From assembly GCF_009724685.1 (NCBI RefSeq), contig NZ_WMEF01000002.1, positions 124,001 through 188,000 of the forward strand: DNA of 64,000 bases, read 5' to 3'. The DNA comes from Lysinibacillus cavernae (lineage in GTDB: Bacteria; Bacillota; Bacilli; Bacillales_A; Planococcaceae). The first letter of the stretch is position 1; the number at the start of each line of letters is the position of its first letter. Made by a program: the position numbers and the translations under genes. The notes under the pieces are model-generated. The model had not been told where the DNA came from and did no database searches. It worked only from the letters and a program-made list of their open reading frames with translations. Shown here in pieces: positions 41,034 through 49,353 of this stretch.

Positions 41034-41848
41034 TATCGATCACCCCTTGTCATCTGCTTAAATTTCATTAAAATACAATCCAAATCCGCTTCACTTTGCT
41101 GGTTTTGATAGGAGTCTACAATCGATCCATCATGGAAAAACAACACTCGATTGGCATATGTGGCAACATAAGGGTCGTGGGTGACAAGTAAAATCGTTTG
41201 TTGGTTATTTTTTTGTAGATCAACGAGCAGCTCCAAAATTTCATCCGTGGTATTGACGTCCAGCGCCCCTGTTGGTTCATCTGCCAGCAAAATAGGAGGG
41301 TTCGCAATAATGGCACGTGCAATGGCGACACGTTGCTTTTGTCCACCAGATAGTTCATGTGGTCGATGTTTTGCCCATGAGGCAATAGTTAATTTTTCCA
41401 TCATGTGCTGCACGCGAATCTTTATCTCTTTACTAGGAACATCATTTAGAATAAGCGGCAAGGCAATGTTATCCTCAACGGATAAGTCCTTTAACAAATG
41501 AAAGGACTGGAAGATAAAGCCGATATTTTCTTTACGGAATTGTGATGCTTTTGGCTCTTGGTAAATAGCTTGAGCTTCCTCCCCAAATAAAAATAATGCC
41601 CCATCTGTCGGTTCATCGATTGCACTGATCATATTCAGTAAGGTACTTTTACCAGAACCACTTGTCCCCATAATCGCCACCATTTCACCTTGATAAATGG
41701 TACAATGGATATTTTTTAAAGCATTCACGGTATGATGCTTTTGCTGATAAACTTTTGACATTCCTTCTACACGTAACACTTCCGTTAAACGCCCTTCAGG
41801 AATGGGTATCGCATTAATGACTTCTTTCAACGGATTGAACCCACTCAT
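41033..41848 (-). CDS. ABC transporter ATP-binding protein, MacB/LolD type
   Basis: The 271-residue ATPase has Walker A GTSGSGKST (61-69), signature LSGGQ (166-170), Walker B LLADEP (187-192) and H-loop THDPYVA. The DEPTGALD form is typical of the MacB/LolD subfamily that works with FtsX-type permeases, here the next gene. It overlaps the upstream sigma gene by 35 bases. GGGGG lies before ATG 41848. Shadow frames on both strands were left out. Confidence 0.9.
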   Translation of the reverse strand: MSGFNPLKEVINAIPIPEGRLTEVLRVEGMSKVYQQKHHTVNALKNIHCTIYQGEMVAIMGTSGSGKSTLLNMISAIDEPTDGALFLFGEEAQAIYQEPKASQFRKENIGFIFQSFHLLKDLSVEDNIALPLILNDVPSKEIKIRVQHMMEKLTIASWAKHRPHELSGGQKQRVAIARAIIANPPILLADEPTGALDVNTTDEILELLVDLQKNNQQTILLVTHDPYVATYANRVLFFHDGSIVDSYQNQQSEADLDCILMKFKQMTRGDR

Positions 41849-42374
41849 CGAGATATGCCCCCTTTAATTGTTGTCGTAATGCTTGTAAACCACGGCGAAT
41901 ATGTGTTTTCACGGTGCCTTCGGGACATTGTAAAATCACAGCAATATCCTTTACGGAGTAGTCCTGATAAAACCGTAGTAATAACACCGTTTTATACTTT
42001 TCCTCGAGCTGGCAAAGGGCCTGCCATAAATCCAGCTCTTCTTCGATATATGTAGGAGATGTACTTTTTAAATCCTCTAATGTTTGTGGTTCAACAAGCT
42101 GAATGGACTTTTTCTTGGCTATATAAGTTTTACAGCAATTAATCATAATGCGTGTTAACCATGTTGCAAAATAGTGAGGCTCCTTTAATTGCGGCAAACC
42201 CTCATAGGCTCGAATAATGGTTTGCTGAAAAACTTCTACGGCGTCGTTTTCATTCTGTACGTAGACATAGGCCATGCGATAAAGCTTATGCTGTTCTTCC
42301 TCGATTAGCTGATAAAATGCTTGTTCATCGCCATTCTGGGCTAGGACTACTAATGATGGTTGCGTAGTTGTAAT
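41814..42374 (-). CDS. ECF-type RNA polymerase sigma factor with probable ATT start
   Basis: The product has sigma region 2 (AFYQLIEEEQHKLYRMAYVY, NENDAVEVFQQTIIRAY, ATWLTRIMINCCKTY) and region 4 (YSVKDIAVILQCPEGTVKTH). The perfect ribosome site AAAAGGAGG lies at 42383-42391 region, but no ATG, GTG or TTG follows it in frame; ATT 42374 sits at ideal spacing and gives 186 residues. The only standard in-frame start, TTG 42428, has no ribosome site. The gene leads an operon with an ABC ATPase and permease, so it probably controls their expression. Confidence 0.78.
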   Translation of the reverse strand: MTTTQPSLVVLAQNGDEQAFYQLIEEEQHKLYRMAYVYVQNENDAVEVFQQTIIRAYEGLPQLKEPHYFATWLTRIMINCCKTYIAKKKSIQLVEPQTLEDLKSTSPTYIEEELDLWQALCQLEEKYKTVLLLRFYQDYSVKDIAVILQCPEGTVKTHIRRGLQALRQQLKGAYLDEWVQSVERSH

Positions 42375-42541
42375 GGAAATCGCCTCCTTTTCGACTATTA
42401 GACTCAGCAAGCGGACATTTCGATTCAAATTTTTTTATTTTTATTAAAAAACTTTTTGATCATACGAATCATACCCAATTTATAGAAGGTTATCAATTTA
42501 CTGTTATAATAGCATTATCTTTAACTAGGGAGGAGAAGAGT

Positions 42542-43444
42542 ATGAAACGAAAGCCGATTTATGTAGAAGTAGAAATCCAAGCTCCTATAGATGAGGCGTG
42601 GGCTTATACGCAAAATCCGAAACTGCATGAGCAATGGGATTTGCGTTTTACGTCGATTACCTATATACCAAAAAAAGAACCTGAGGAACCACAGCGTTTT
42701 ACCTATGTAACGAAAATAATGCCTGGCTTACAGGTAAGTGGCTGGGGGGAAAGCAAAGGGGAGCATCATAAAGAAAATGGCACCAAAACATCCACTCTCC
42801 ACTTTGGCACACCTCAAAAAATTTCACCTATTGCTGAGGGGAAAGGGTATTGGCAGTATATCCCGAATAACGAGGGGCTGACTTTCTTAACACAGTATGA
42901 TTATCAGACACGTTATGGAAGGCTTGGCGCATTCATGGACCTATTTTTTCGTCCATTAATGGGATGGGCGACTGCACTTAGCTTTGACGTTTTAAAAAGA
43001 TGGTTAGAAACAGGAGAAAATCCTGCAGCTCAGTATAGAAGATTCTTCTTAACGATGCTCATTAGTATTCTTTTTAGCTTTGTCTGGTTCTACCATGGGC
43101 TTGTCCCTAAAATTATCGTACAGCATCCACAGGAAATCATGATGACTGCTTCTTTTTTCAGTCATGCTGATCAAATGGTGGTGTGGATAGGCTTTGCTGA
43201 AATATTTTTTGCCTTGTGTTGGCTTTACCCCCGAGGAAAACGACTATTATTCGGCATGCAAATAATCTTTTTTCCTTTATTAACGCTAGGTGCAATTGTT
43301 GCAAATCAGTCAAGTGTGATCGCGCCATTTAATCCATTAACCTTTAATAGTTCGTTATGGGTTTTGTCTATTATCGGATTTATTTTCAGTAAAGACTTGC
43401 CAAGTGCTAAAAGCTGTAGGAGAGAGAGAGGACAACGAAAATGA
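42542..43444 (+). CDS. yndG: YndG-like protein: SRPBCC domain fused to DoxX-like membrane domain
   Basis: The 300-residue product has an N-terminal polyketide-cyclase/SRPBCC-like domain (YVEVEIQAPIDEAWAYTQNP) and, from about residue 165, four membrane helices of DoxX-like type. This fusion plus the two following genes matches the B. subtilis yndG-yndH-yndJ cluster, whose function is unknown. GGGAGGAGAAGAG precedes the ATG. It overlaps yndH by four bases. Confidence 0.75.
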   Translation: MKRKPIYVEVEIQAPIDEAWAYTQNPKLHEQWDLRFTSITYIPKKEPEEPQRFTYVTKIMPGLQVSGWGESKGEHHKENGTKTSTLHFGTPQKISPIAEGKGYWQYIPNNEGLTFLTQYDYQTRYGRLGAFMDLFFRPLMGWATALSFDVLKRWLETGENPAAQYRRFFLTMLISILFSFVWFYHGLVPKIIVQHPQEIMMTASFFSHADQMVVWIGFAEIFFALCWLYPRGKRLLFGMQIIFFPLLTLGAIVANQSSVIAPFNPLTFNSSLWVLSIIGFIFSKDLPSAKSCRRERGQRK

Positions 43445-44079
43445 CAATCTATCAAACATTATTAGGGGATGATTTTGCTAGACTTCACCCCATGCTACAA
43501 CAACGTTATGCCCTACCAGTTGATGAATCATTTTTTGCGCAAGGCGTGATGTACAAAATAACATCTGGTTCAAAATGGCTGCGTCCCTTTTATCATGTCG
43601 CAGCGAAAACACGCTTTTTGTTTCCGGAGTCAGGAGAACAGGTACCATTCACCATTTCCAATACATGTCGAGCCTTACCAAGTGGCGAACTTGAGGTGTT
43701 ATGGGAACGAACTTTTATTTTTCCAAATAATAAAAGGCATTTTGATGCAAGGATGACCATTGATCCTACTCGAAAAATCGTGAGAGATTATTTAGGCTAT
43801 CCAGCCCTTTTTTACTCAGATTTGCACTTTGCTGTTACACGCGAGGGAACTTTACTCATTCGTTCAGGGAAGCAGCGCTTTGTCCTATCTAGATTTGAAT
43901 GCTCAATGCCAAGAATTTTAGAGGGGCGCGTTATTGTGGAGGAAGGCTTTGATGAATCGAAAAATGTCTTTACCATTCATGTGTCTATTCATAATCCGTT
44001 GATAGGGAGGCTCATGATGTATGCTGGTGAATTTACACAACAAACACAACAAACACAACAAACACAACAAATACAGTAG
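43441..44079 (+). CDS. yndH: YndH-like DUF4166 protein
   Basis: The 212-residue product is a DUF4166 protein: LHPMLQQRYALP near the start, a TFIFPNNKRHFDARM strand pair and a C-terminal NPLIGRLMMYAGEF block. The last ~12 residues are QTQ-type repeats read from a 9-bp microsatellite (44035-44070) that the next gene reads in another frame. It lies between yndG and yndJ with overlaps on both sides, so the three are one transcription and translation unit. Confidence 0.75.
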   Translation: MTIYQTLLGDDFARLHPMLQQRYALPVDESFFAQGVMYKITSGSKWLRPFYHVAAKTRFLFPESGEQVPFTISNTCRALPSGELEVLWERTFIFPNNKRHFDARMTIDPTRKIVRDYLGYPALFYSDLHFAVTREGTLLIRSGKQRFVLSRFECSMPRILEGRVIVEEGFDESKNVFTIHVSIHNPLIGRLMMYAGEFTQQTQQTQQTQQIQ

Positions 44080-45667
44080 CTTTATATTATTGATAGGGAT
44101 TGTGTTAACAGCAATTTGTTTTGGGTTGAGTGGACAACCAAGTTATGTGAGCTTACTAACAGCTGCACAACTTATTTTTGTTCCTGCAATGGTAATGATG
44201 ATCGTTGATGTTCAAAAAGTGGGCAAGTACATAATTGTAGGGATGATGCTAGCAGTCACACTGTTGCAATGGTGGTCTGAGGGCTACCTTGCTATCATTC
44301 TCGCATTGATTTATTTACTGTATACCTTATATATTGCAGCACAAGGAATAATAAGATTTTTGCAACGAGGATTTATGAATCTAGCGGAGTTCTCGATTGA
44401 CATGGGGTTTTTATACCTTGCACTTGGTGGTCTGTGGTTTTTCGCCTTCGTTGCAAATATTGATACTGGCTTTTCACCGTTAATCACGTGGTTAACAGCA
44501 ATTCATTTCCATTATTCAGCTTGCTTATTACCCATTTCAGTCGGACTCTTTGGTCGCTTACACGATAGTAGCTGGTACCGTATCATTGTCATGATCTTGC
44601 TTGCAGGGCCACTTCTTGTAGCGATTGGCATTGCCTTTTCAATCATAATAGAAATCATCGCTGTTGCCCTTTATATCTTTGCTATCTACGGCTTGTTTTT
44701 CCTTACGTTCAAAACAAAACTGCCTATTGGACAAGGTATACTACTAAGAATATCCTACGGAGCACTATGTCTGACGATAATTTGGTCATGTCTTTATGTA
44801 TATAGTCGTTTTAGTGGAACCTTTTATGTTGGAATTCCAGAAATGCTGCAATTTCATGGTGTAGTAAATGGTGTTTTCTTTGGTGGTGTAGGGGTTATGG
44901 CATGGGCAATGGCTGTCCCTCCAACAACTCAACGCTGCTTTGATTTCCCTGTAAGTCAAATTCGAGGGAAGCTACATCATGAAAACGAATCGCACCCTGG
45001 ATTGGTCGATGCATTACATGATTTTGTCGATACAAAAAAGCTACCCCCAGTCATTTCACAGTTTTATGAGCAAACGACTACATATCGTCTGTTGGCGACT
45101 GTGCAATGGAAAACATGGTTTAAGCCTTTTGCGTTTATTTATCAGGGGATCAGCCGATTATTACAGCAACTAAATTTACCATTTTCCAGTCAGCAAATTG
45201 AAATGACGGGTAAAATTGTGGCGATTGATGCTGAACGAGATAGCCGCCAAGCACCACGTGCATGGATTCGGACAATCAAGCAGCAAACCGTTTTTGTAGC
45301 GATTTATTCGAAACACACAACAAACCAAACTACCTATATGAATATCGCCCTCCCATTACCGTTTTCAACAATGATTGGCATACTGTATGCGTACGAAGAA
45401 AATGGTCAATTGCACCTAACTAGCCAACATGAGGGAGATGCGGGGATTTATTTGGCGATAGGACCCTATGTAATGAAGCTACCATTACAAGAACATTTTC
45501 AAATTCATGCCGTAGATGACCAGACACTTACAGCTTTACATAAAATGACGATATTTGGTGTTCATTTTTTACAAATTGACTATTTTATTCAAAGTAATCG
45601 GGTAGATAGGCAGGAAATGACTTGTGAAAACGAGAAGGTCCTTTATGAGACAAATAAAAAGGAGTGA
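44021..45667 (+). CDS. yndJ: YndJ-like membrane protein
   Basis: The 548-residue product has about nine membrane helices in its first 300 residues, with GVVNGVFFGGVGVMAW near 290, and a soluble C-terminal domain of ~240 residues (DUF1990-like in style: HPGLVDALHDFV, AWIRTIKQQTVFVAIY, LHLTSQHEGDAGIYL). This matches Bacillus YndJ. Start ATG 44021 is ten bases after GGGAGG; its first residues contain HNK repeats from the microsatellite. Function is unknown. Confidence 0.75.
   Translation: MLVNLHNKHNKHNKHNKYSSFILLIGIVLTAICFGLSGQPSYVSLLTAAQLIFVPAMVMMIVDVQKVGKYIIVGMMLAVTLLQWWSEGYLAIILALIYLLYTLYIAAQGIIRFLQRGFMNLAEFSIDMGFLYLALGGLWFFAFVANIDTGFSPLITWLTAIHFHYSACLLPISVGLFGRLHDSSWYRIIVMILLAGPLLVAIGIAFSIIIEIIAVALYIFAIYGLFFLTFKTKLPIGQGILLRISYGALCLTIIWSCLYVYSRFSGTFYVGIPEMLQFHGVVNGVFFGGVGVMAWAMAVPPTTQRCFDFPVSQIRGKLHHENESHPGLVDALHDFVDTKKLPPVISQFYEQTTTYRLLATVQWKTWFKPFAFIYQGISRLLQQLNLPFSSQQIEMTGKIVAIDAERDSRQAPRAWIRTIKQQTVFVAIYSKHTTNQTTYMNIALPLPFSTMIGILYAYEENGQLHLTSQHEGDAGIYLAIGPYVMKLPLQEHFQIHAVDDQTLTALHKMTIFGVHFLQIDYFIQSNRVDRQEMTCENEKVLYETNKKE
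44035..44070 (+). repeat. Nonanucleotide microsatellite (ACACAACAA x4) in a gene overlap
   Basis: Four perfect units of ACACAACAA occupy 44035-44070. They encode the C-terminal QTQ repeats of the YndH-like protein and the N-terminal HNK repeats of the YndJ-like protein in a different frame. Gain or loss of whole units keeps both frames. Confidence 0.9.
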
Positions 45668-45671
45668 TGAG

Positions 45672-46109
45672 TTGCGCCTAACAAAGGGAATTACGGGGTT
45701 TGATGCAGAGCACTTAATCGAACAGGATATGCGTATGTTTCAGTCGATGGTTTATCATCTAGTCACAAGTGAGCAGCGAGCGAAAGTATGGCAATTTATC
45801 GATCAACCGCACTGTGTATATATGCAAGCGGTGGTAGAAATAGATGGCAAGATGTTGGCTATCCTTCATCATCGGTTGATGCCGTATATTGCGATTGCGA
45901 AGTATACCGAGGAGCTTAGTTTTACATTTTTGACGATGCCTCAGCTCCACAAATATTTTCCGATGCGTAAATGTTTGGAAGCAGCAACACTTACTACCTT
46001 ACTAACAAAGGATCAAGCTTTGCATAGCTTATCTGCTATGGAATGGAAGTATGTTTCTTATTTTAATAGTCAAACCATTGGAGACGTTATGTTTAATACT
46101 TGGGATTAA
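45672..46109 (+). CDS. Hypothetical protein downstream of yndJ
   Basis: The 145-residue product is soluble and not recognised. It has a mixed alpha/beta look (MQAVVEIDGKMLAILHHRLM, SFTFLTMPQLHKYFP). The frame is open from GTG 45624, but AAAAGGAGTGATG before TTG 45672 gives the best start and puts it four bases after yndJ, so it belongs to the yndGHJ unit. Confidence 0.5.
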   Translation: MRLTKGITGFDAEHLIEQDMRMFQSMVYHLVTSEQRAKVWQFIDQPHCVYMQAVVEIDGKMLAILHHRLMPYIAIAKYTEELSFTFLTMPQLHKYFPMRKCLEAATLTTLLTKDQALHSLSAMEWKYVSYFNSQTIGDVMFNTWD

Positions 46110-46276
46110 TATATAACTAGGATAAAATACCTAATGTAAAAGATGCTATAAAATACACAAAATTGACCGAGTTATATCTAGAAATATAGTAAAAATTCCT
46201 AAAGTCACCAATTTTCCATTTGAAGTGGTAGATTACTTTTTATGGAATCGATTTGGAAAATAAGGAGTTTTTGCAG

Positions 46277-47962
46277 ATGAAATTCAAAACAATCAGTAGA
46301 AGAATTGTTTTTTCCTTTAGCATTGTTATAGCGATTATGATGTTATACATTGTCTACAATTACTATGCCATCACGCAAAGCAATAATGCGACAGAGCAAA
46401 TTGTTCAGAAAGAATTACAACTGTTAATAACAGATTACGAGCAAGCGCAAACCATCGATTTAAGAATAGTCGCAGCAAGAGGCTATGTACTGTCTGGTGA
46501 TAAAAAGTATAAAGAGATTTTTCAAGATAATGTAACACGGGCAGCAAGCAATGAAGAAAAACGATTAGCATTAACAACCTCAGATGATGATTTCGGCAAA
46601 TTTGCGGATATGGCCAAGGAATGGAATCGTTATATTGAACAACAAGTATTTGCGGTTTATGACCAAGGCAAAACCAAGCTGGCTATTCAGAACTTAACGA
46701 AAATGGATGCAACCGCAACTACCATTCGTGAGGGCTACGAAGGATTAGCGCAACAGCGAAAGCAAGCCATCAACGAAGTAGGCACTGACATCATAGCTGC
46801 TGGGGAGACTAAGCAGCTGATAGCTATTGTCGTAGGTATTTTCATTGTCCTCGTAGCAGTGATGATTGAACTATTAAGTGCACGTGGTATTTCAAGACCT
46901 ATCATTACATTAACTAAGCGCATGAATCAAATTACGAACGGTGATTTAAGCGAACCTCCTTTAATAGTTCAGTCGAAAGATGAAGTAGGGCAGTTGATGG
47001 AAGCGACCAATACGATGTCGGATATTATGAATCGTCTATTGAAGCATATTCAAACGGTTTCCAATGATGTGGCAGCACATAGTGAAGAGCTTTTACAATC
47101 AACTACAGAAGTAAAGGCAGGTACCGAGCAAATCGTCCATACTGTTACAGAGATTGCGAGTGGCACAGAGTTACAGACAAGTCATACATCAGATGTTGCT
47201 GCGACAATGAATGACTTTGCTGCTAAAGTAACAGCTGTTCATGAGAGCAGTAAGGACGCTCAACAGCATTCACAGGAAGTCAAAGCTTTAACGCAAGAAG
47301 GGCGCAATTTAATGACCTCGTCTACAAAGCAAATGGAAAATATCCAACATATTGTGAAGGAAGCTGTTGATCAAGTCGAAGGTTTAAGCAAGCAAACACA
47401 AGAGATTTCTCAACTTGTAGCTGTCATTCAAACGATTGCGGCACAAACCAATTTACTTGCATTGAACGCAGCGATCGAAGCAGCTAGAGCAGGAGAACAA
47501 GGAAAAGGCTTTGCCGTTGTAGCGGATGAAGTTCGGAAATTAGCCGAGCAAGTGGCGTTCTCTGTTGATGATATTACAGCTATTGTTAGAAAAATTCAGG
47601 ATGATTCGAGCACGGTGACTTCTTCTCTAGAGCAAGGCTATGGTGAAGTAGAAAAAGGGACAATTCAAATTGCTACAACGAATACAACGTTCTACCGAAT
47701 TGCGGACGCGATTGATTCAATGGCTATAAATATTGATGGCATGTCGTCCGAGCTAGAAGAATTCGTTCACAATACGGACACGATTAATAAATCTGTAGAT
47801 GAAATTGCTGCTGTTTCTGAACAGTCAGCCGCAGGTATTCAGGAAACATCTGCAACCATTGAACAAACCGCAAGCTCGATGGAGGAAATTAAACATAGTG
47901 CCGAGCATTTAGCGGAAATGGCTGAACAATTAAATACCCTTATTCGTGGATTTAAACTGTAG
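46277..47962 (+). CDS. Methyl-accepting chemotaxis protein
   Basis: The 561-residue receptor has a membrane helix near residues 9-31, an extracellular four-helix-bundle-like domain (about 32-185), a second helix near 186-207, a HAMP domain, and a long coiled-coil signalling domain with the conserved hairpin tip ([20 protein letters not shown] then [19 protein letters not shown]). It passes ligand signals to CheA/CheW. AAGGAG ten bases upstream supports ATG 46277. No ligand can be inferred. Confidence 0.9.
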   Translation: MKFKTISRRIVFSFSIVIAIMMLYIVYNYYAITQSNNATEQIVQKELQLLITDYEQAQTIDLRIVAARGYVLSGDKKYKEIFQDNVTRAASNEEKRLALTTSDDDFGKFADMAKEWNRYIEQQVFAVYDQGKTKLAIQNLTKMDATATTIREGYEGLAQQRKQAINEVGTDIIAAGETKQLIAIVVGIFIVLVAVMIELLSARGISRPIITLTKRMNQITNGDLSEPPLIVQSKDEVGQLMEATNTMSDIMNRLLKHIQTVSNDVAAHSEELLQSTTEVKAGTEQIVHTVTEIASGTELQTSHTSDVAATMNDFAAKVTAVHESSKDAQQHSQEVKALTQEGRNLMTSSTKQMENIQHIVKEAVDQVEGLSKQTQEISQLVAVIQTIAAQTNLLALNAAIEAARAGEQGKGFAVVADEVRKLAEQVAFSVDDITAIVRKIQDDSSTVTSSLEQGYGEVEKGTIQIATTNTTFYRIADAIDSMAINIDGMSSELEEFVHNTDTINKSVDEIAAVSEQSAAGIQETSATIEQTASSMEEIKHSAEHLAEMAEQLNTLIRGFKL

Positions 47963-48033
47963 AAATTTACTAAGGATTTCAAACTTCCAACACATTTACG
48001 TTGTATACTATTGCATTGGAAGGTGGAATCATT

Positions 48034-48972
48034 TTGAAAAAATATTTACTTTTATTACTAATGAGTACTTTATTCATGGCACCAGTTGCCTACGCCCATA
48101 CGATGGATAAAAGTACGCTATTTACAGATGTCCCTGAAACAGACGCCACTATTCAGGACATTATGGTGTTACATAGTATTGGGCTTCTTGGGTACAACGG
48201 CAAAGATATGGCCTTAAATGCAACGGATAACTTATCACGCAAGGATTTTGCAGGCTGGGTAGGTGGCTTCTTTGGTCTTGAAGGAGCGACAGTAGATGAA
48301 TTAGCCCAAGCAGCACAAAAAGAGGATTACGTTTCTTCCTTAGAGGGAGATATTACGTACAAGGAAATTAATACAGCACTTTTCCATCATAAATTAGAGC
48401 TAGCTAACCCAGATGCAACCATGACGAAAGAAGAGTATATTGCTTTCTTAACAGAGAACCTCACGTTTGATATGGGCGGCCACACGCTTCTTCAAATGGG
48501 CGGCTTTGCTGAAGGGCCAACGGGTACAATTGAAGATGTGGTAACAGGTGATGAAACAGGGATCATCATTGACGGGACAACGTACATGCTGTCAGGACAT
48601 CCTCGCATCTTTGCCGATTCAACAGATGCAAAAAGCTGGAAAGGGCAACAATTAGAACGCTCTATTTTCACGACTGCAGGAGATCATCATCATGGTCATG
48701 AAGGTGGTCAAGAGGAAGGTCACGGCGACAGCCATGATCACGAAAAACAAGCATCCGATGTTGCCACACTCCAATATGTGCAAATTAGCTCCGCACAAGT
48801 GGCTAAAGATGATACACAAAATGTGCAATCCTCTAATGCAACACCAAGAGAAGAACAACAAACAGCAGCAAAAGATGACACGTCATCTAACACAAATACA
48901 GTGTGGATGATTGCCATCCTAGTAGTCCTAGCGGCTATTTTCGCCTTTGTTTTTGTGAAACGAAAAAAATAA
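48034..48972 (+). CDS. Exported protein with SLH-like domain, His-rich linker and C-terminal membrane anchor
   Basis: The 312-residue product begins with a signal peptide (LKKYLLLLLMSTLFMAPVAYA), followed by a region like an S-layer-homology repeat (FTDVPETDATIQDIMVLHSIG, LSRKDFAGWVG), a middle domain, a His/Glu/Gly-rich linker (DHHHGHEGGQEEGHGDSHDH, about residues 216-238), a Ser/Thr/Asp-rich stalk and a C-terminal helix with a KRKK stop-transfer tail. It is probably fixed on the outer face and may bind divalent metal. TTG 48034 behind GGAAGGTGG is the start. No family is recognised. Confidence 0.65.
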   Translation: MKKYLLLLLMSTLFMAPVAYAHTMDKSTLFTDVPETDATIQDIMVLHSIGLLGYNGKDMALNATDNLSRKDFAGWVGGFFGLEGATVDELAQAAQKEDYVSSLEGDITYKEINTALFHHKLELANPDATMTKEEYIAFLTENLTFDMGGHTLLQMGGFAEGPTGTIEDVVTGDETGIIIDGTTYMLSGHPRIFADSTDAKSWKGQQLERSIFTTAGDHHHGHEGGQEEGHGDSHDHEKQASDVATLQYVQISSAQVAKDDTQNVQSSNATPREEQQTAAKDDTSSNTNTVWMIAILVVLAAIFAFVFVKRKK

Positions 48973-48984
48973 AAAAATTTTATG

Positions 48985-49026
48985 AACCAGCAATGATCGA
49001 GGTACTTTGGTCATTGCTGGTTTTAT
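48985..49026 (+). terminator. Terminator after the His-rich protein gene
   Basis: AACCAGCAATGA pairs perfectly with TCATTGCTGGTT, followed by TTATT. Confidence 0.85.
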
Positions 49027-49167
49027 TCAAATAGTGCGTTTTACAGTAGTTGTATCGATTCTTAATAACTAGATGTTGAATTATAGTTAAAAAACAGAAT
49101 GGAACTATGTTTTAAAAAGAGTAAATGCTCGCTCCCATATGAATATCTAAATGGAAATTACATAATA

Positions 49168-49203
49168 AAAATGAACAGCGACTACAATCGCTGTTCATTT
49201 TTT
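49168..49203 (+). terminator. Orphan strong terminator, possible small-RNA end
   Basis: AAAATGAACAGCG pairs perfectly with CGCTGTTCATTTT across an eight-base loop, followed by T residues. The gene before it already has its own terminator at 48985, and 49027-49167 contains no convincing gene. The hairpin may end a small RNA that starts in that interval. The rest of 49204-49353 is AT-rich promoter territory. Confidence 0.65.
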
Positions 49204-49353
49204 GTTGCCTAAAATCATACACATTCATTATAATTTCATACATTTAGCGCAAACGCATGCATAATACAGCAATTTTACACAACATTGAATAACCACAAGC
49301 ATGTTCGGTATATAAATAGGGTACGATTATTTTTTAGGCTGAGGAGTGTGTAA

